DNA from: Marinobacter litoralis | Lineage (GTDB): Bacteria > Pseudomonadota > Gammaproteobacteria > Pseudomonadales > Oleiphilaceae | Length of the DNA: 64,000 bases | Direction of reading: 5' to 3' | Assembly: GCF_003336705.1 (NCBI RefSeq) | Contig: NZ_QMDL01000001.1 | Location: 744,001-808,000 of the forward strand | Shown here: positions 9,233 through 17,664 of the stretch, piece after piece | How the letters are laid out: the number at the start of each line of letters is the position of its first letter | How positions within the stretch are numbered: position 1 is the stretch's first letter | Position numbers and translations under genes: made by a program | Notes under the pieces: model-generated | Told to the model about the DNA's origin: nothing | Seen by the model: the letters and a program-made list of their open reading frames with translations, nothing else | The model's database searches: none

Positions 9233-9291
9233 AGTATGGAGAAACCATGACCCCTTTGCAATGACTCAGGTCAACTACTGACATCCGTCAA
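9233..9291 (-). promoter_or_regulatory. Predicted ANR/FNR-controlled ccoN promoter with two tandem boxes
   Basis: On the minus strand, box 1 reads TTGACGGATGTCAG (9291-9278) and box 2 reads TTGACCTGAGTCAT (9274-9261). Each has the full TTGAC half-site and a GTCA second half of the ANR/FNR consensus TTGAC-N4-GTCAA. Their centres are 17 bp apart. A CATACT -10-like element lies at 9238-9233. A start near 9226 would put the centre of box 2 at about -41.5, the class II activator position. Boxes are seen; control by ANR is inferred. Confidence 0.75.
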
Positions 9292-9377
9292 ATTTGCCAT
9301 AATCGGCAGCGTTGCCAGTGGGTTGGCGTAGATTCCTGTTTCTTAAAAGGGTCTTGCAGGTTTTTCTCAAGGTGCTA

Positions 9378-10061
9378 ATGATACCGCCAGATAACATTAA
9401 GGTGAAAGTTGTGGTCAGAATTACCAGTAAAAGCTATTCGCAAAGTGCTAAAGCCGTTCTGATTCTGGCCCATGGGGCAGGTGCCCCGGCGGATTCACCC
9501 TTTATGGAGCAGTTGGCCGGCGAACTGGAGAAACAGGGCATTGCGTGCGTGCGTTTCGAGTTCCCTTACATGCAAAAACGTCGGGAAGATGGGAAGAAGA
9601 GGCCTCCCGACAGAGCGCCTGTTTTGCTCGAGGCCTTCAAACAACAGATTCAACAGGTCCGTGCGGAGGTTGGTTCTCAGTGCCGGCTCGTCATCGGGGG
9701 GAAATCCATGGGGGGGCGGATGGCTTCGTTGGTCGCAAGTGAAGGTGATGCTCAAGTGGATGCGGTGGTTTGTTTTGGCTACCCCTTTCATCCGCCGGGT
9801 AAGCTTGATCGCTGGCGTATTGACCATTTGCCTGATGTGTCCTGCCCGCTTCTGGTACTGCAAGGGACGCGCGATCCGTTTGGCAAACCGGAAGAGCTGG
9901 ATGCGCTGGGCAGTATAAAAGGTATCGCACGGCTTCGCTGGCTGGACGGTGGCAACCACGATTTCGCCACCTTGGTTAGGCACCCGTTGAATCAGTCTGA
10001 TTTGATCCGCGAAGCAGCAAAGATTACCCGCCAGTTTTTGGAGGATTATGCAGGGGGTTGA
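9378..10061 (+). CDS. Alpha/beta hydrolase, dienelactone-hydrolase/Tex30-like
   Basis: About 227 residues of alpha/beta-hydrolase fold. The oxyanion-side motif LILAHGAGAPADS comes first, then the nucleophile elbow GKSMGG (serine), an acid residue in LQGTRDPFG, and the catalytic histidine in GGNHDF. This matches bacterial proteins annotated as alpha/beta hydrolases related to KANL3/Tex30; the substrate is unknown. An in-frame ATG at 9312 would add 22 residues close to the ANR boxes with no good ribosome site, so I prefer 9378 (preceded by AAGGTG); a GTG at 9411 is also possible. Its 3' end overlaps the convergent cyclase gene by 16 bp. Confidence 0.85.
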   Translation: MIPPDNIKVKVVVRITSKSYSQSAKAVLILAHGAGAPADSPFMEQLAGELEKQGIACVRFEFPYMQKRREDGKKRPPDRAPVLLEAFKQQIQQVRAEVGSQCRLVIGGKSMGGRMASLVASEGDAQVDAVVCFGYPFHPPGKLDRWRIDHLPDVSCPLLVLQGTRDPFGKPEELDALGSIKGIARLRWLDGGNHDFATLVRHPLNQSDLIREAAKITRQFLEDYAGG

Positions 10062-11905
10062 GGCACTGTTCCCGCGCAGGTCAGTGTGTCCCGCCCTCGG
10101 TGTTTCGAGGTATAGAGCGCTTCATCGGCGCTTTGAAACAATTCTTGTGCATTTTCGTGGCCGGCGAACTCGGCGATACCTGCGCTCATGGTGAGCGTGA
10201 CAGCTTCGTTGATTGGCGTATGAATCGGGGTGGTGCGGATGGTTTCCAGAATGCCGTTGCATATTCGGACGGCACCGCTGGTGTCTGTGTCCGGCAACAG
10301 GAGAGCAAACTCTTCGCCGCCGAACCGCACAGCAACATCACGGGGGCGTTTAACATGTTCGGTCAGAATGTCGGCAATCCGCCGTAGGCAGGTGTCACCG
10401 AAATCGTGCCCCCAAGTATCGTTAATGCGTTTGAAATGGTCAGCATCCAGCAGCGCCAGGGTCAGTGGCTTCCCGGTCCTCTGGGCTTCAAGGCAAAGTT
10501 CGGGCAGTAAGTTATCCATATGTCTTCGGTTATGTAAGCCGGTGAGCGCATCTTTAAGGCTCAAGGTTTCAAGCTTTCGATTGGCCTGCTCCAGACGATA
10601 CATAGCGGTGCGTAACTGGGCGGTGCGTTCGTGAACTTTTATTTCCAGCTCACTTCGGGCTTGATGTTCGACATTAAGTAGCTTTTCGTTCAGCAGGCGC
10701 CAGCGTTGCACCAGTGCGTAGTTAATAAGGACAACTTGGGCGCCAACCACTGCCTGCATAGTCACTTCTCTCGCTAAGTAGTCGCCCAGGTACCCGAACG
10801 CTGCGGAGGCGTAGAACAAAGCACCAACGACCATCACCATCCAGGCCGCCAAGTACCAGAATGCCGGCTGATACCCCTGGCGCCAACGTAGCGATGCAAT
10901 CACAGTGAGAATTGCGATAGCGGCCAGTACAAAAACGGTATTGATGACGATGGACTTGGTGTAGGGAATCACCAACGTGAGCGCAAGCAAGCCGAAGCCG
11001 GTCCAGGCCAGAACGTGCAGTGTTCTACCGGATAATGTTCGCCGAGGCACCTCCAAAAAAGACCAGCCGAAGAGTGTCATGGCCAGTCCGGTCACCGCCA
11101 GTAAGAGTGGAATAGAAAGATTGGCCAGCTGAGAGTTATCCGGCCAGAAATACTGGTTCGCAAAGCCGCCCATGGCAAACAGAAACATGGCCATAGACGC
11201 TGTGTTGAACGCATTGAGAAGGTAGTAGCGGGTGCCAGAGCTGGCATATAACAAGAGATTGAATATCGCGAGTATGAGCAGCGCGCCGTAAAACAGCCCG
11301 TGGATCAGCGTCAGGTGGTTGCTTTCCTCTATGGCTTGGTCGGGTGTTACTAAGCTTAGTGGCACATTGAGAGCGCCACTGCTGTGAACTCGTATATAGA
11401 CCGTGGCGACTTCGTTGGCCGTCAGTGTGACGGGGAGCAGGTAATAGCGATAGTCTATGCCCCGGCTTGTAAAAGGATGGTGATCTCCTGTGGTTAAAGC
11501 GGGTGCCGAACTGTGGTCTGTTTGCGTTTCACGTGTCTGCCAAAACGTGATTTCGTCAAGTAATGGGTAATTGAGCTTTAAGTACCAGAGGGATTGTTGG
11601 GTGCCGGTGTTTGTTACTGTGAGTTTGATCCAGTAAGTGGCTTGGGTGTGGCTAAAGACCAGGTCGTGGCCACCGGCCGGCTGCCATTTTAGCGAGCTGG
11701 GTAGATTGTCCGGGCCATTTGCCAAGTGAGCAGGTTCGCCCGGATTTGTAACCGCATAGCAGAGGTAATTGTTAAGGGTTTGACGGGCATCGGCATCGTT
11801 GGCCACAAGGGTCGGGCACGGGTTTTGGGCAATAGCTTCAGAGGCCACGAATAGACTGGCCAAAATAAGGAAGCGTGTAAAAATCCGAAACCGTGTGCCG
11901 AGCAT
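10046..11905 (-). CDS. 7TM-DISM membrane diguanylate cyclase (GGDEF)
   Basis: A 619-residue predicted cyclic-di-GMP synthase. A signal peptide (residues about 1-26, cut near AIA-QN) leads to a periplasmic 7TMR-DISM sensory domain (about 40-180), then seven membrane helices (about 200-400), a short coiled coil (LEIKVHERTAQLR...) and a C-terminal GGDEF domain. The active site is GGEEF near residue 530. The inhibitory RxxD site is present five residues before it (RPRD), so product inhibition is expected. There is no EAL domain. The ligand of the periplasmic domain is unknown. A PilZ protein sits 31 kb away in the same window, with no evidence that they pair. Confidence 0.93.
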   Translation of the reverse strand: MLGTRFRIFTRFLILASLFVASEAIAQNPCPTLVANDADARQTLNNYLCYAVTNPGEPAHLANGPDNLPSSLKWQPAGGHDLVFSHTQATYWIKLTVTNTGTQQSLWYLKLNYPLLDEITFWQTRETQTDHSSAPALTTGDHHPFTSRGIDYRYYLLPVTLTANEVATVYIRVHSSGALNVPLSLVTPDQAIEESNHLTLIHGLFYGALLILAIFNLLLYASSGTRYYLLNAFNTASMAMFLFAMGGFANQYFWPDNSQLANLSIPLLLAVTGLAMTLFGWSFLEVPRRTLSGRTLHVLAWTGFGLLALTLVIPYTKSIVINTVFVLAAIAILTVIASLRWRQGYQPAFWYLAAWMVMVVGALFYASAAFGYLGDYLAREVTMQAVVGAQVVLINYALVQRWRLLNEKLLNVEHQARSELEIKVHERTAQLRTAMYRLEQANRKLETLSLKDALTGLHNRRHMDNLLPELCLEAQRTGKPLTLALLDADHFKRINDTWGHDFGDTCLRRIADILTEHVKRPRDVAVRFGGEEFALLLPDTDTSGAVRICNGILETIRTTPIHTPINEAVTLTMSAGIAEFAGHENAQELFQSADEALYTSKHRGRDTLTCAGTVPQPPA

Positions 11906-12035
11906 CGTAGGCGTTATCTGTTTAAAATGTAGCTTAACTGTAACGAGTGTTTTTAGAACTTGCTGTTAAGCAGGTTGAGTTTCGTGCCCTTCGGTGCGTC
12001 AGAAATTCGGCATCACATGAATACATAGGTCATAA

Positions 12036-13112
12036 ATGCAGCAGGTTATGTTGATATGCCGGCCCGGCTTTGAGCCGGAAGCCGGGCAGGAGTTGATGGA
12101 TCAGGCCGCGGAAAAGGGAATTTTCGGGTACTTCCAGCCTGAGCGGAATTCGGGTCAGGTACGTTTTACGATCGCTGGTAGCGAGACAGCCGAGGAGTTG
12201 ATGGCCCGCTTGCCCCTGAACCGGCTGGTATTTTCCCGTGATTGGTTTGCCGTGGTGGGTGAGTGTGAATTGCCTAGCAGGGATCGGGTAGGTGCGATCG
12301 TGGCGTTTCTCAAAGAGCACGATTGGTCGGGTGGTGATTGCGCCCGTGTGGAAGTGCGGTTGTCCGAGAATAACGAGGATAGGGATCTAGGTAATTTCGC
12401 GCGCAAGTGGGTTTCTCCTTTATCTCGGGGGTTGCGCGAAGCCGGTTTGTTAAAAGCCGATGCGAAAGCGCCGGCCAAAGTTCGCCTGGAAGTGCTGCTT
12501 AGTGATTTTGGGTCCGCCGTAGTGGGTTTTAGTCTCGAAGGTAATCGTTCACCATTCCCTGACGGTATTCTTCGTTTGCGGCTGCCGGCTTCTGCGCCAA
12601 GCCGCTCGGCCCTGAAGCTGGAGGAAGCCTGGAAAGTGTTTCTGCCCAAAGAACGCTGGCTGGACTATCTCGGGGGCGGAAAAAAAGCGGTTGATCTTGG
12701 AGCTGCGCCGGGCGGATGGACCTGGCAGTTAGTGCAGCAGGGCATGCTGGTGTCGGCGGTTGATAACGGGCCGATGAACCCGGAATTGATGGCTAGCGGG
12801 CATGTTGAGCACGTAGTGGCTGATGGTTACAGTTGGCAGCCCAAGCGTGCGGTAGACTGGATGGTGTGTGACATCATCGATAAACCCCAGCGCACAGCCA
12901 AATTGGCCGTTGACTGGGTTGGCAACAGGCTTTGTCGCTATACCGTATTCAATCTGAAGCTTCCGATGAAAAAGCGCTACGAAGAATGGCTGGTCTGTCG
13001 GGATATGATCATCCGCGGGTTGGAAGAAGCGGGCCTCAACTGCACGTTAAAGGCCCGACATCTTTATCATGACCGCGAAGAAATCACCTGCTTTATCGAG
13101 CGGCACGAATAG
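12036..13112 (+). CDS. rlmM: 23S rRNA (cytidine-2498-2'-O)-methyltransferase RlmM
   Basis: A 358-residue SAM-dependent RNA 2'-O-methyltransferase acting on C2498 of 23S rRNA. An N-terminal THUMP-like region (residues about 1-180) precedes a Rossmann methyltransferase domain with the SAM motif VDLGAAPGGWTWQLV near residue 215. The other catalytic motifs are KRAVDWMVCDIID and the lysine in FNLKLPMKKRY. Length matches E. coli RlmM. Divergent from the cyclase gene; the stop is 5 bp from the convergent small gene. Confidence 0.95.
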   Translation: MQQVMLICRPGFEPEAGQELMDQAAEKGIFGYFQPERNSGQVRFTIAGSETAEELMARLPLNRLVFSRDWFAVVGECELPSRDRVGAIVAFLKEHDWSGGDCARVEVRLSENNEDRDLGNFARKWVSPLSRGLREAGLLKADAKAPAKVRLEVLLSDFGSAVVGFSLEGNRSPFPDGILRLRLPASAPSRSALKLEEAWKVFLPKERWLDYLGGGKKAVDLGAAPGGWTWQLVQQGMLVSAVDNGPMNPELMASGHVEHVVADGYSWQPKRAVDWMVCDIIDKPQRTAKLAVDWVGNRLCRYTVFNLKLPMKKRYEEWLVCRDMIIRGLEEAGLNCTLKARHLYHDREEITCFIERHE

Positions 13113-13117
13113 AACCC

Positions 13118-13411
13118 TTAGGGCATGGGGCTTTGATAGAGAACGGTGATATGCTCATCCTGATCCATCATGGGCACCAGCTCTGACATCAGGTCTTTAC
13201 GTGCTTCGGAGTTGTACCAGCGATCCCAATCAAGCTCTGAGCGCCAGTTGGCCAGAGTAATACGGTGGTTGGAGTCCTTGCTGTCGACCAGAGTTTCGCC
13301 AGATATGAAGCCTGGAGCGCTGACCGCTTGCTGCAGCACCTTTCGGGCGCGATCTTCGTAAGCGGCTTCAAGTGTCTCGGCAATGTGGCGTTCAATTAAA
13401 ACCCGAATCAT
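13118..13411 (-). CDS. Antibiotic biosynthesis monooxygenase (ABM) fold protein
   Basis: About 97 residues in the dimeric alpha-beta ABM fold. It opens with MIRVLIERHIAE, has the helix EDRARKVLQQAV, then GFISGETLVD, a strand with WRSELDWDRWYNS and a final HITVLYQ strand. Such proteins range from heme-degrading enzymes to quinol monooxygenases; nothing here fixes the substrate. I prefer the ATG at 13411 (GGGAG upstream) over an in-frame ATG at 13444 that would add 11 residues. It is convergent with rlmM and divergent from tusA. Confidence 0.8.
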   Translation of the reverse strand: MIRVLIERHIAETLEAAYEDRARKVLQQAVSAPGFISGETLVDSKDSNHRITLANWRSELDWDRWYNSEARKDLMSELVPMMDQDEHITVLYQSPMP

Positions 13412-13493
13412 GTAAGTCTCCCGTTTTTTCGTTGCTATAAACAATAATTTAGCACCGAATTCTTAAAATCACGAGAACTAGAGGAAGTCACCT

Positions 13494-13736
13494 TTGGCGG
13501 ACCAGAATTTTCACGCGGAATTGGATACTCGGGGTTTGTTTTGCCCGGAACCGGTGATGATGTTGCACACGCGCATCACCGATGTAGAGGTAGGGCAGGT
13601 GCTTAAAGTGATTGCGACAGACCCTTCAACCACTCGGGATATTCCTCGTTTTTGCCAGTTTTTAGGGCACGAGCTGCTCGAGCATGGCGAGCAGAGTGGA
13701 GAGTTCGTGTATCTGATCAGGCGTTGTGAGGCCTGA
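13494..13736 (+). CDS. tusA: Sulfurtransferase TusA family protein
   Basis: An 80-residue sulfur carrier of the TusA/SirA fold. The active cysteine is in [15 protein letters not shown] (near residue 18), with the CPxP motif of the family, and the [14 protein letters not shown] segment follows. TusA relays persulfide sulfur toward tRNA thiolation (with MnmA, also in this window at 30943) and molybdopterin. The start appears to be TTG at 13494, preceded by GAGG. Convergent with dsbD, 15 bp away. Confidence 0.9.
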   Translation: MADQNFHAELDTRGLFCPEPVMMLHTRITDVEVGQVLKVIATDPSTTRDIPRFCQFLGHELLEHGEQSGEFVYLIRRCEA

Positions 13737-13751
13737 TCAGATACCGGTTTG

Positions 13752-15662
13752 CTAGCCTTGTGTTGCTGAGGGGAGCTGGCTGAGGTGATTGAGGAATTCC
13801 TGTTTGTTCATCTCGCCTAGAATGCGGGCTTGGGCCAGTTCCTCGCCTGTACCGTCGTAAAACAGAATGGACGGCGGCCCGAACAGACCAAGTTCGTCCA
13901 GAAATGCTTGTTGGGCTGGCGTGTTGTCTGTCATATCGATTTGCAGCAAAGTGAAAGGCCGCAGTGCCTGAATCACCTCCGGCTGGTTGAAGACATTGCG
14001 CTCCATCACTTTGCAGGAAATGCACCAATCGGCGTAGAAATCCAGCAATACGGGCTTGCCGGCTGAGTGGGCCTGAGTTAGCAGCGAGCGAATCTGCTCC
14101 GGATTTTCTACTCGTTCAAAGTTCGCGTGGGCTTTCGTGGTGCCTTGAACGCTTCCAGCTGTTGCAGTGAAGGGGGCCAGCGGGCGAAGCGGGTCAGTGG
14201 CGCCACTGACGGCTCCCGCCAGTAAAGCCAAACCATAGGCAAACATCACTAATCCAAACCCTTTTCGAGTGCGCCCCCAGCCCGCCTTTGCTGCATCAAA
14301 TGCGCCTAATTGAACGGCGGTAACGGTGATCAGCAACCCCCACAGAGTCAATCCGGCCCAAGCGGGAATCAGTCTCTCTACCAGCCAGATCGCGACGGCT
14401 ATCAACATCACGCCGTAAAAATGTTTGACGGTTGTCATCCAGCGCCCAGAGGTGGGGAGCAGTTTGCGACCACCAACGGCGACAAGAATTAACGGCACGC
14501 CCATGCCTAATCCGAGCGATAGCAGGGCAACCCCGCCGATGACAGCGTCCTGCGTGGTGGAGATGTACAGCAAGCTGCCCGCCAAAGGGGCGGATACGCA
14601 GGGCGAAACCACTAAAGCAGAGAGCGCACCAATACCGAAAATGCCCAGTACGCGCCCTCCAGTCAGCCGTTGACTGGCATCGTTAAGCGGTTCTCGGATA
14701 AATCGCGGTAATTGGATTTCGAATAAGTCGAACATGGACAGTGCGAACACGACAAATAAAGTCGCAAACACCCCGAGCACCCAAGGGGACTGGAGTTGTG
14801 CTTGAAGGTTAAAACTGGCACCCAGTAAGCCGGTGATAACGCCTGCTGCCGCGTAAGTAATCGCCATGCCGAGCACGTAGCTTCCGGAAAGCAGAAGGGC
14901 ATGGCCCGTGGTGCGTGTATTTTGGCCAGACACCATGCTGGAAATGATGGGAACCATCGGGAGCACGCAAGGGGTAAAAGTTAATCCCAGGCCGAGCAAG
15001 AAGAACAGGCCCGCGATCATCCAGATCGATTGGCTGGACAGAAAGCCCGCGAGGCCGCTGGCGCTGCGGGTGTCTGTGCTTGCGGTTGGTGGCGCAGCGT
15101 TCGAGGAGGCCGTTGTGTTAGCAGCGGACTGAGAGTTGCCTGAGCCGGGATAGTAAAGAACGTCGTGATTTTGTGGCGGGTAACACAGGCCAGCTTCTGC
15201 ACAGCCCTGAAATGATACCTGCACGTTTGCTTCAGTAACCCCTTCTGGCAAAGTGATTGGATAGCGAACCTCGACGGGCTCGAAAAACACCGTCATCTCT
15301 CCAAAGAATTCGTCGTGAGTCAAAGTGCCGGGCAGCGAAAACTGAGGCTCTCCAATGGTGACCCCATCGGTCAGAGGGGTCACTTTGATTCGGCTTTTGT
15401 ATAAATAATGCTCAGGCGCGATGTCCCAGGACAACACAAGATCGCCCGCGTCAGAGGTGTAGTTAAACGGGAGAGCTTGCTCTACGGGCAAAAAGTCGCT
15501 GTTCGAGGTGTTAAAAAAAGAGCTTCCTGCAGCGAATGCTGTGGCGGTAACAAAAAAGCTGAGTAGTGTGAAAACGGCAACAGCAGACAACACTTTTAGT
15601 GACATAAAGTGCTGAGCTCGTGGGGACACTGTCATGGCTATTTTAATATCCTGTGTCGTCAA
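13752..15662 (-). CDS. dsbD: Thiol:disulfide interchange protein DsbD
   Basis: Passes electrons from cytoplasmic thioredoxin across the inner membrane to periplasmic disulfide isomerases. Up to 636 residues: signal peptide, an N-terminal immunoglobulin-like domain with the cysteine pair in GCAEAGLCYPP, an eight-helix membrane domain with TPCVLPMVP and SPCVSAPLAG, and a C-terminal thioredoxin domain with the redox motif WCISCK near residue 547. Start is uncertain: later in-frame ATGs at residues 10 and 20 (MSLKVLSAVAVF) would give a more ordinary signal peptide. trxB, its likely electron source, is at 38.5-39.4 kb. Confidence 0.95.
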   Translation of the reverse strand: MTTQDIKIAMTVSPRAQHFMSLKVLSAVAVFTLLSFFVTATAFAAGSSFFNTSNSDFLPVEQALPFNYTSDAGDLVLSWDIAPEHYLYKSRIKVTPLTDGVTIGEPQFSLPGTLTHDEFFGEMTVFFEPVEVRYPITLPEGVTEANVQVSFQGCAEAGLCYPPQNHDVLYYPGSGNSQSAANTTASSNAAPPTASTDTRSASGLAGFLSSQSIWMIAGLFFLLGLGLTFTPCVLPMVPIISSMVSGQNTRTTGHALLLSGSYVLGMAITYAAAGVITGLLGASFNLQAQLQSPWVLGVFATLFVVFALSMFDLFEIQLPRFIREPLNDASQRLTGGRVLGIFGIGALSALVVSPCVSAPLAGSLLYISTTQDAVIGGVALLSLGLGMGVPLILVAVGGRKLLPTSGRWMTTVKHFYGVMLIAVAIWLVERLIPAWAGLTLWGLLITVTAVQLGAFDAAKAGWGRTRKGFGLVMFAYGLALLAGAVSGATDPLRPLAPFTATAGSVQGTTKAHANFERVENPEQIRSLLTQAHSAGKPVLLDFYADWCISCKVMERNVFNQPEVIQALRPFTLLQIDMTDNTPAQQAFLDELGLFGPPSILFYDGTGEELAQARILGEMNKQEFLNHLSQLPSATQG

Positions 15663-15756
15663 TGCGTGTAGAGGTTACGTCGGTGGGATTGACCAAGCGA
15701 GCTGTCAGAAGTTCCCGCTGGCATTGGCTGCTTTAAAGTCGCACAATAGCGAACCA

Positions 15757-16347
15757 ATGAATCACAATCCAGACGATCTTATCATGCTGTTTAATGACCT
15801 GTTCCGGGAAAAGTACCGGACTATACTGGTCAAAGGCAGTGACGAACCAGAATATCAACCAGCCAGCGAACCCGACGGGCTCGCCAGGGTTGTTTTTGCC
15901 CATGGTTTTTTTGCCAGTGCGTTGCACGAAATCGCACATTGGTGCCTGGCTGGTGAGCATCGCCGTAAGCTGCATGACTACGGCTACTGGTATTGTCCTG
16001 ACGGGCGTACGCTCGAGCAACAGCAAGCCTTTGAAAGTGTTGAAATAAAGCCGCAAGCCATTGAGTGGTTGTTTTCTTTGGCCGCCGGATCACGTTTCCA
16101 CATCAGCGTGGATAATCTGGCGGGCAATGGCGCGGCTAACGAGCAAGGCTTTCGCGCGAATGTGCTTAAACAGGCGGCTCACTATCTCGAACATGGCTTG
16201 CCTGAGCGCGCGCAAGCATTCTTCGAAACCCTCAAAGATTTCTATATGACTTCAGCCCGTTTTACGCAGCGCTGGAACCTCGACCAGGTTCGCATCGCAC
16301 CAACGGGCCTGGAAACCGATCACACAAGGACACCTGAAACTTTATGA
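15757..16347 (+). CDS. epmC: Elongation factor P hydroxylase EpmC
   Basis: About 196 residues of the YfcM/EpmC family, which hydroxylates the beta-lysylated lysine of elongation factor P. It keeps the metal-site motif FASALHEIAHWCLAG (HExxH-like, residues about 52-66), YGYWYCPDGR, and the glutamate in FESVEIKPQ. I start it at ATG 15757 (MNHNPDD), since the 41 extra residues of the longer frame look unlike the family and overlap the dsbD start. Its TGA overlaps the next start codon (ATGA). The EpmA and EpmB partners are not in the window. Confidence 0.93.
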   Translation: MNHNPDDLIMLFNDLFREKYRTILVKGSDEPEYQPASEPDGLARVVFAHGFFASALHEIAHWCLAGEHRRKLHDYGYWYCPDGRTLEQQQAFESVEIKPQAIEWLFSLAAGSRFHISVDNLAGNGAANEQGFRANVLKQAAHYLEHGLPERAQAFFETLKDFYMTSARFTQRWNLDQVRIAPTGLETDHTRTPETL

Positions 16348-17642
16348 CGATTGAAACAACAGACACCAGTAAACTTCGTTTTAGTGATTTGAATCTGGAT
16401 CAGAAACTGCTCGACGCCATCAGTAAAATTGGCTTCGAATACTGCACACCGATCCAAGCCGAAACACTGCCATGGACTCTGGCCTGTGAAGACCTGATCG
16501 GTCAGGCCCAAACCGGTACTGGCAAGACCGCCGCGTTTTTGATCACGGCGATTCAGACGCTGCTGGAAACCCCTGTGAAAGAAGGGGACCGCTTCGCCTC
16601 TGAGCCGCGGGTTCTGGCGCTTGCGCCTACCCGTGAGCTGGCCATGCAAATTGCCAAAGATGCAGAGCACTTGTGCCAGTACACCGGCCACAATGTGGTC
16701 ACCGTAGTGGGCGGCATGAATTACGATAAGCAGCGGGAACAATTACAGAACGAAGTGGTTGATATTCTGGTGGCGACGCCGGGCCGCTTGATCGACTTCC
16801 TGGGCTCGCAGGATGTGTTTCTAGATCAGCTGGATATTCTGATTCTGGATGAAGCCGATCGTATGCTGGACATGGGCTTTATTCCCGATGTGAAACGTAT
16901 CATTCGCAAGTGTACGCCGAAGGAAGAGCGCCAAACCTTGTTGTTCAGCGCTACCTTTAATCAGGATGTCTTAAATCTGGCGTCCATGTGGACTCAGAAC
17001 GCTGAATTCGTTGAGATTGAGCCTGATCAGAAAACCGCTGAGCGAGTAGAGCAGACGGTTTATTTGATTTCCGACGAAGACAAACTTCCCGTACTTGTGA
17101 ACTACCTGAAACGCCCGGAAGTGGAAAAAGCCATTGTCTTTGCCAACCGTCGTGACCAGTGCCGGGACCTTGAGGAGGACCTCAGGAATCAGGGAGTCAA
17201 AGTATCTTTGATGTCGGGTGAAATCGCACAGAATAAGCGCCTTAAGACTTTGGATCAGTTCAAAAAAGGCGATATTCAGGTGTTGGTCGCAACCGATGTG
17301 GCTGGCCGGGGTATCCACGTAAACGGCGTGACCCACGTGTTCAACTACAATTTGCCGGAAAATGCGGAAGATTATGTGCACCGGATCGGGCGCACTGGCC
17401 GCGCGGGGCAGACCGGTGTCTCCATCAGTTTTGCCGGTGAAGACGATGCTTATGCGCTGCCGTCTATTGAAACCTACATTAGCCAGAAACTGAAAACCGC
17501 TATACCGGAAGAGGACTTGATGGTTGCGATGGAGCACCCGCCTATTACGCGCAAGCGTGGCGGGCGCAGGCCTCAGGGCAACCGAAGCGGTGGCGGACGG
17601 AATACCGGCGGGCGTAGTTCTCAGCGCCCTCGTCGCAACTGA
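16344..17642 (+). CDS. rhlB: DEAD-box ATP-dependent RNA helicase, RhlB type
   Basis: A 432-residue RNA helicase of the kind that works with the degradosome. The Q-motif region (FEYCTPIQAETLP), Walker A (AQTGTGKT), PTRELAMQ, the DEADRMLDMGF box, SATF, and the C-terminal domain motifs (VATDVAGRGIHV, HRIGRTGRAG) are all intact. The tail beyond residue 400 is rich in arginine and glycine (GGRRPQGNRSGGG), which suggests extra RNA binding. Translationally coupled to epmC by an ATGA overlap. RhlB is the best name by length and core motifs, but other DEAD-box subfamilies are close. Confidence 0.9.
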   Translation: MTIETTDTSKLRFSDLNLDQKLLDAISKIGFEYCTPIQAETLPWTLACEDLIGQAQTGTGKTAAFLITAIQTLLETPVKEGDRFASEPRVLALAPTRELAMQIAKDAEHLCQYTGHNVVTVVGGMNYDKQREQLQNEVVDILVATPGRLIDFLGSQDVFLDQLDILILDEADRMLDMGFIPDVKRIIRKCTPKEERQTLLFSATFNQDVLNLASMWTQNAEFVEIEPDQKTAERVEQTVYLISDEDKLPVLVNYLKRPEVEKAIVFANRRDQCRDLEEDLRNQGVKVSLMSGEIAQNKRLKTLDQFKKGDIQVLVATDVAGRGIHVNGVTHVFNYNLPENAEDYVHRIGRTGRAGQTGVSISFAGEDDAYALPSIETYISQKLKTAIPEEDLMVAMEHPPITRKRGGRRPQGNRSGGGRNTGGRSSQRPRRN

Positions 17643-17664
17643 TTAGCGCAAAAAGGAGCGGGTT

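Noticed and set aside
9312..9377. Extension of the hydrolase gene to the upstream ATG at 9312
   Set aside because: The extra 22 residues are not of family character, start close to the regulatory boxes and lack a ribosome site.
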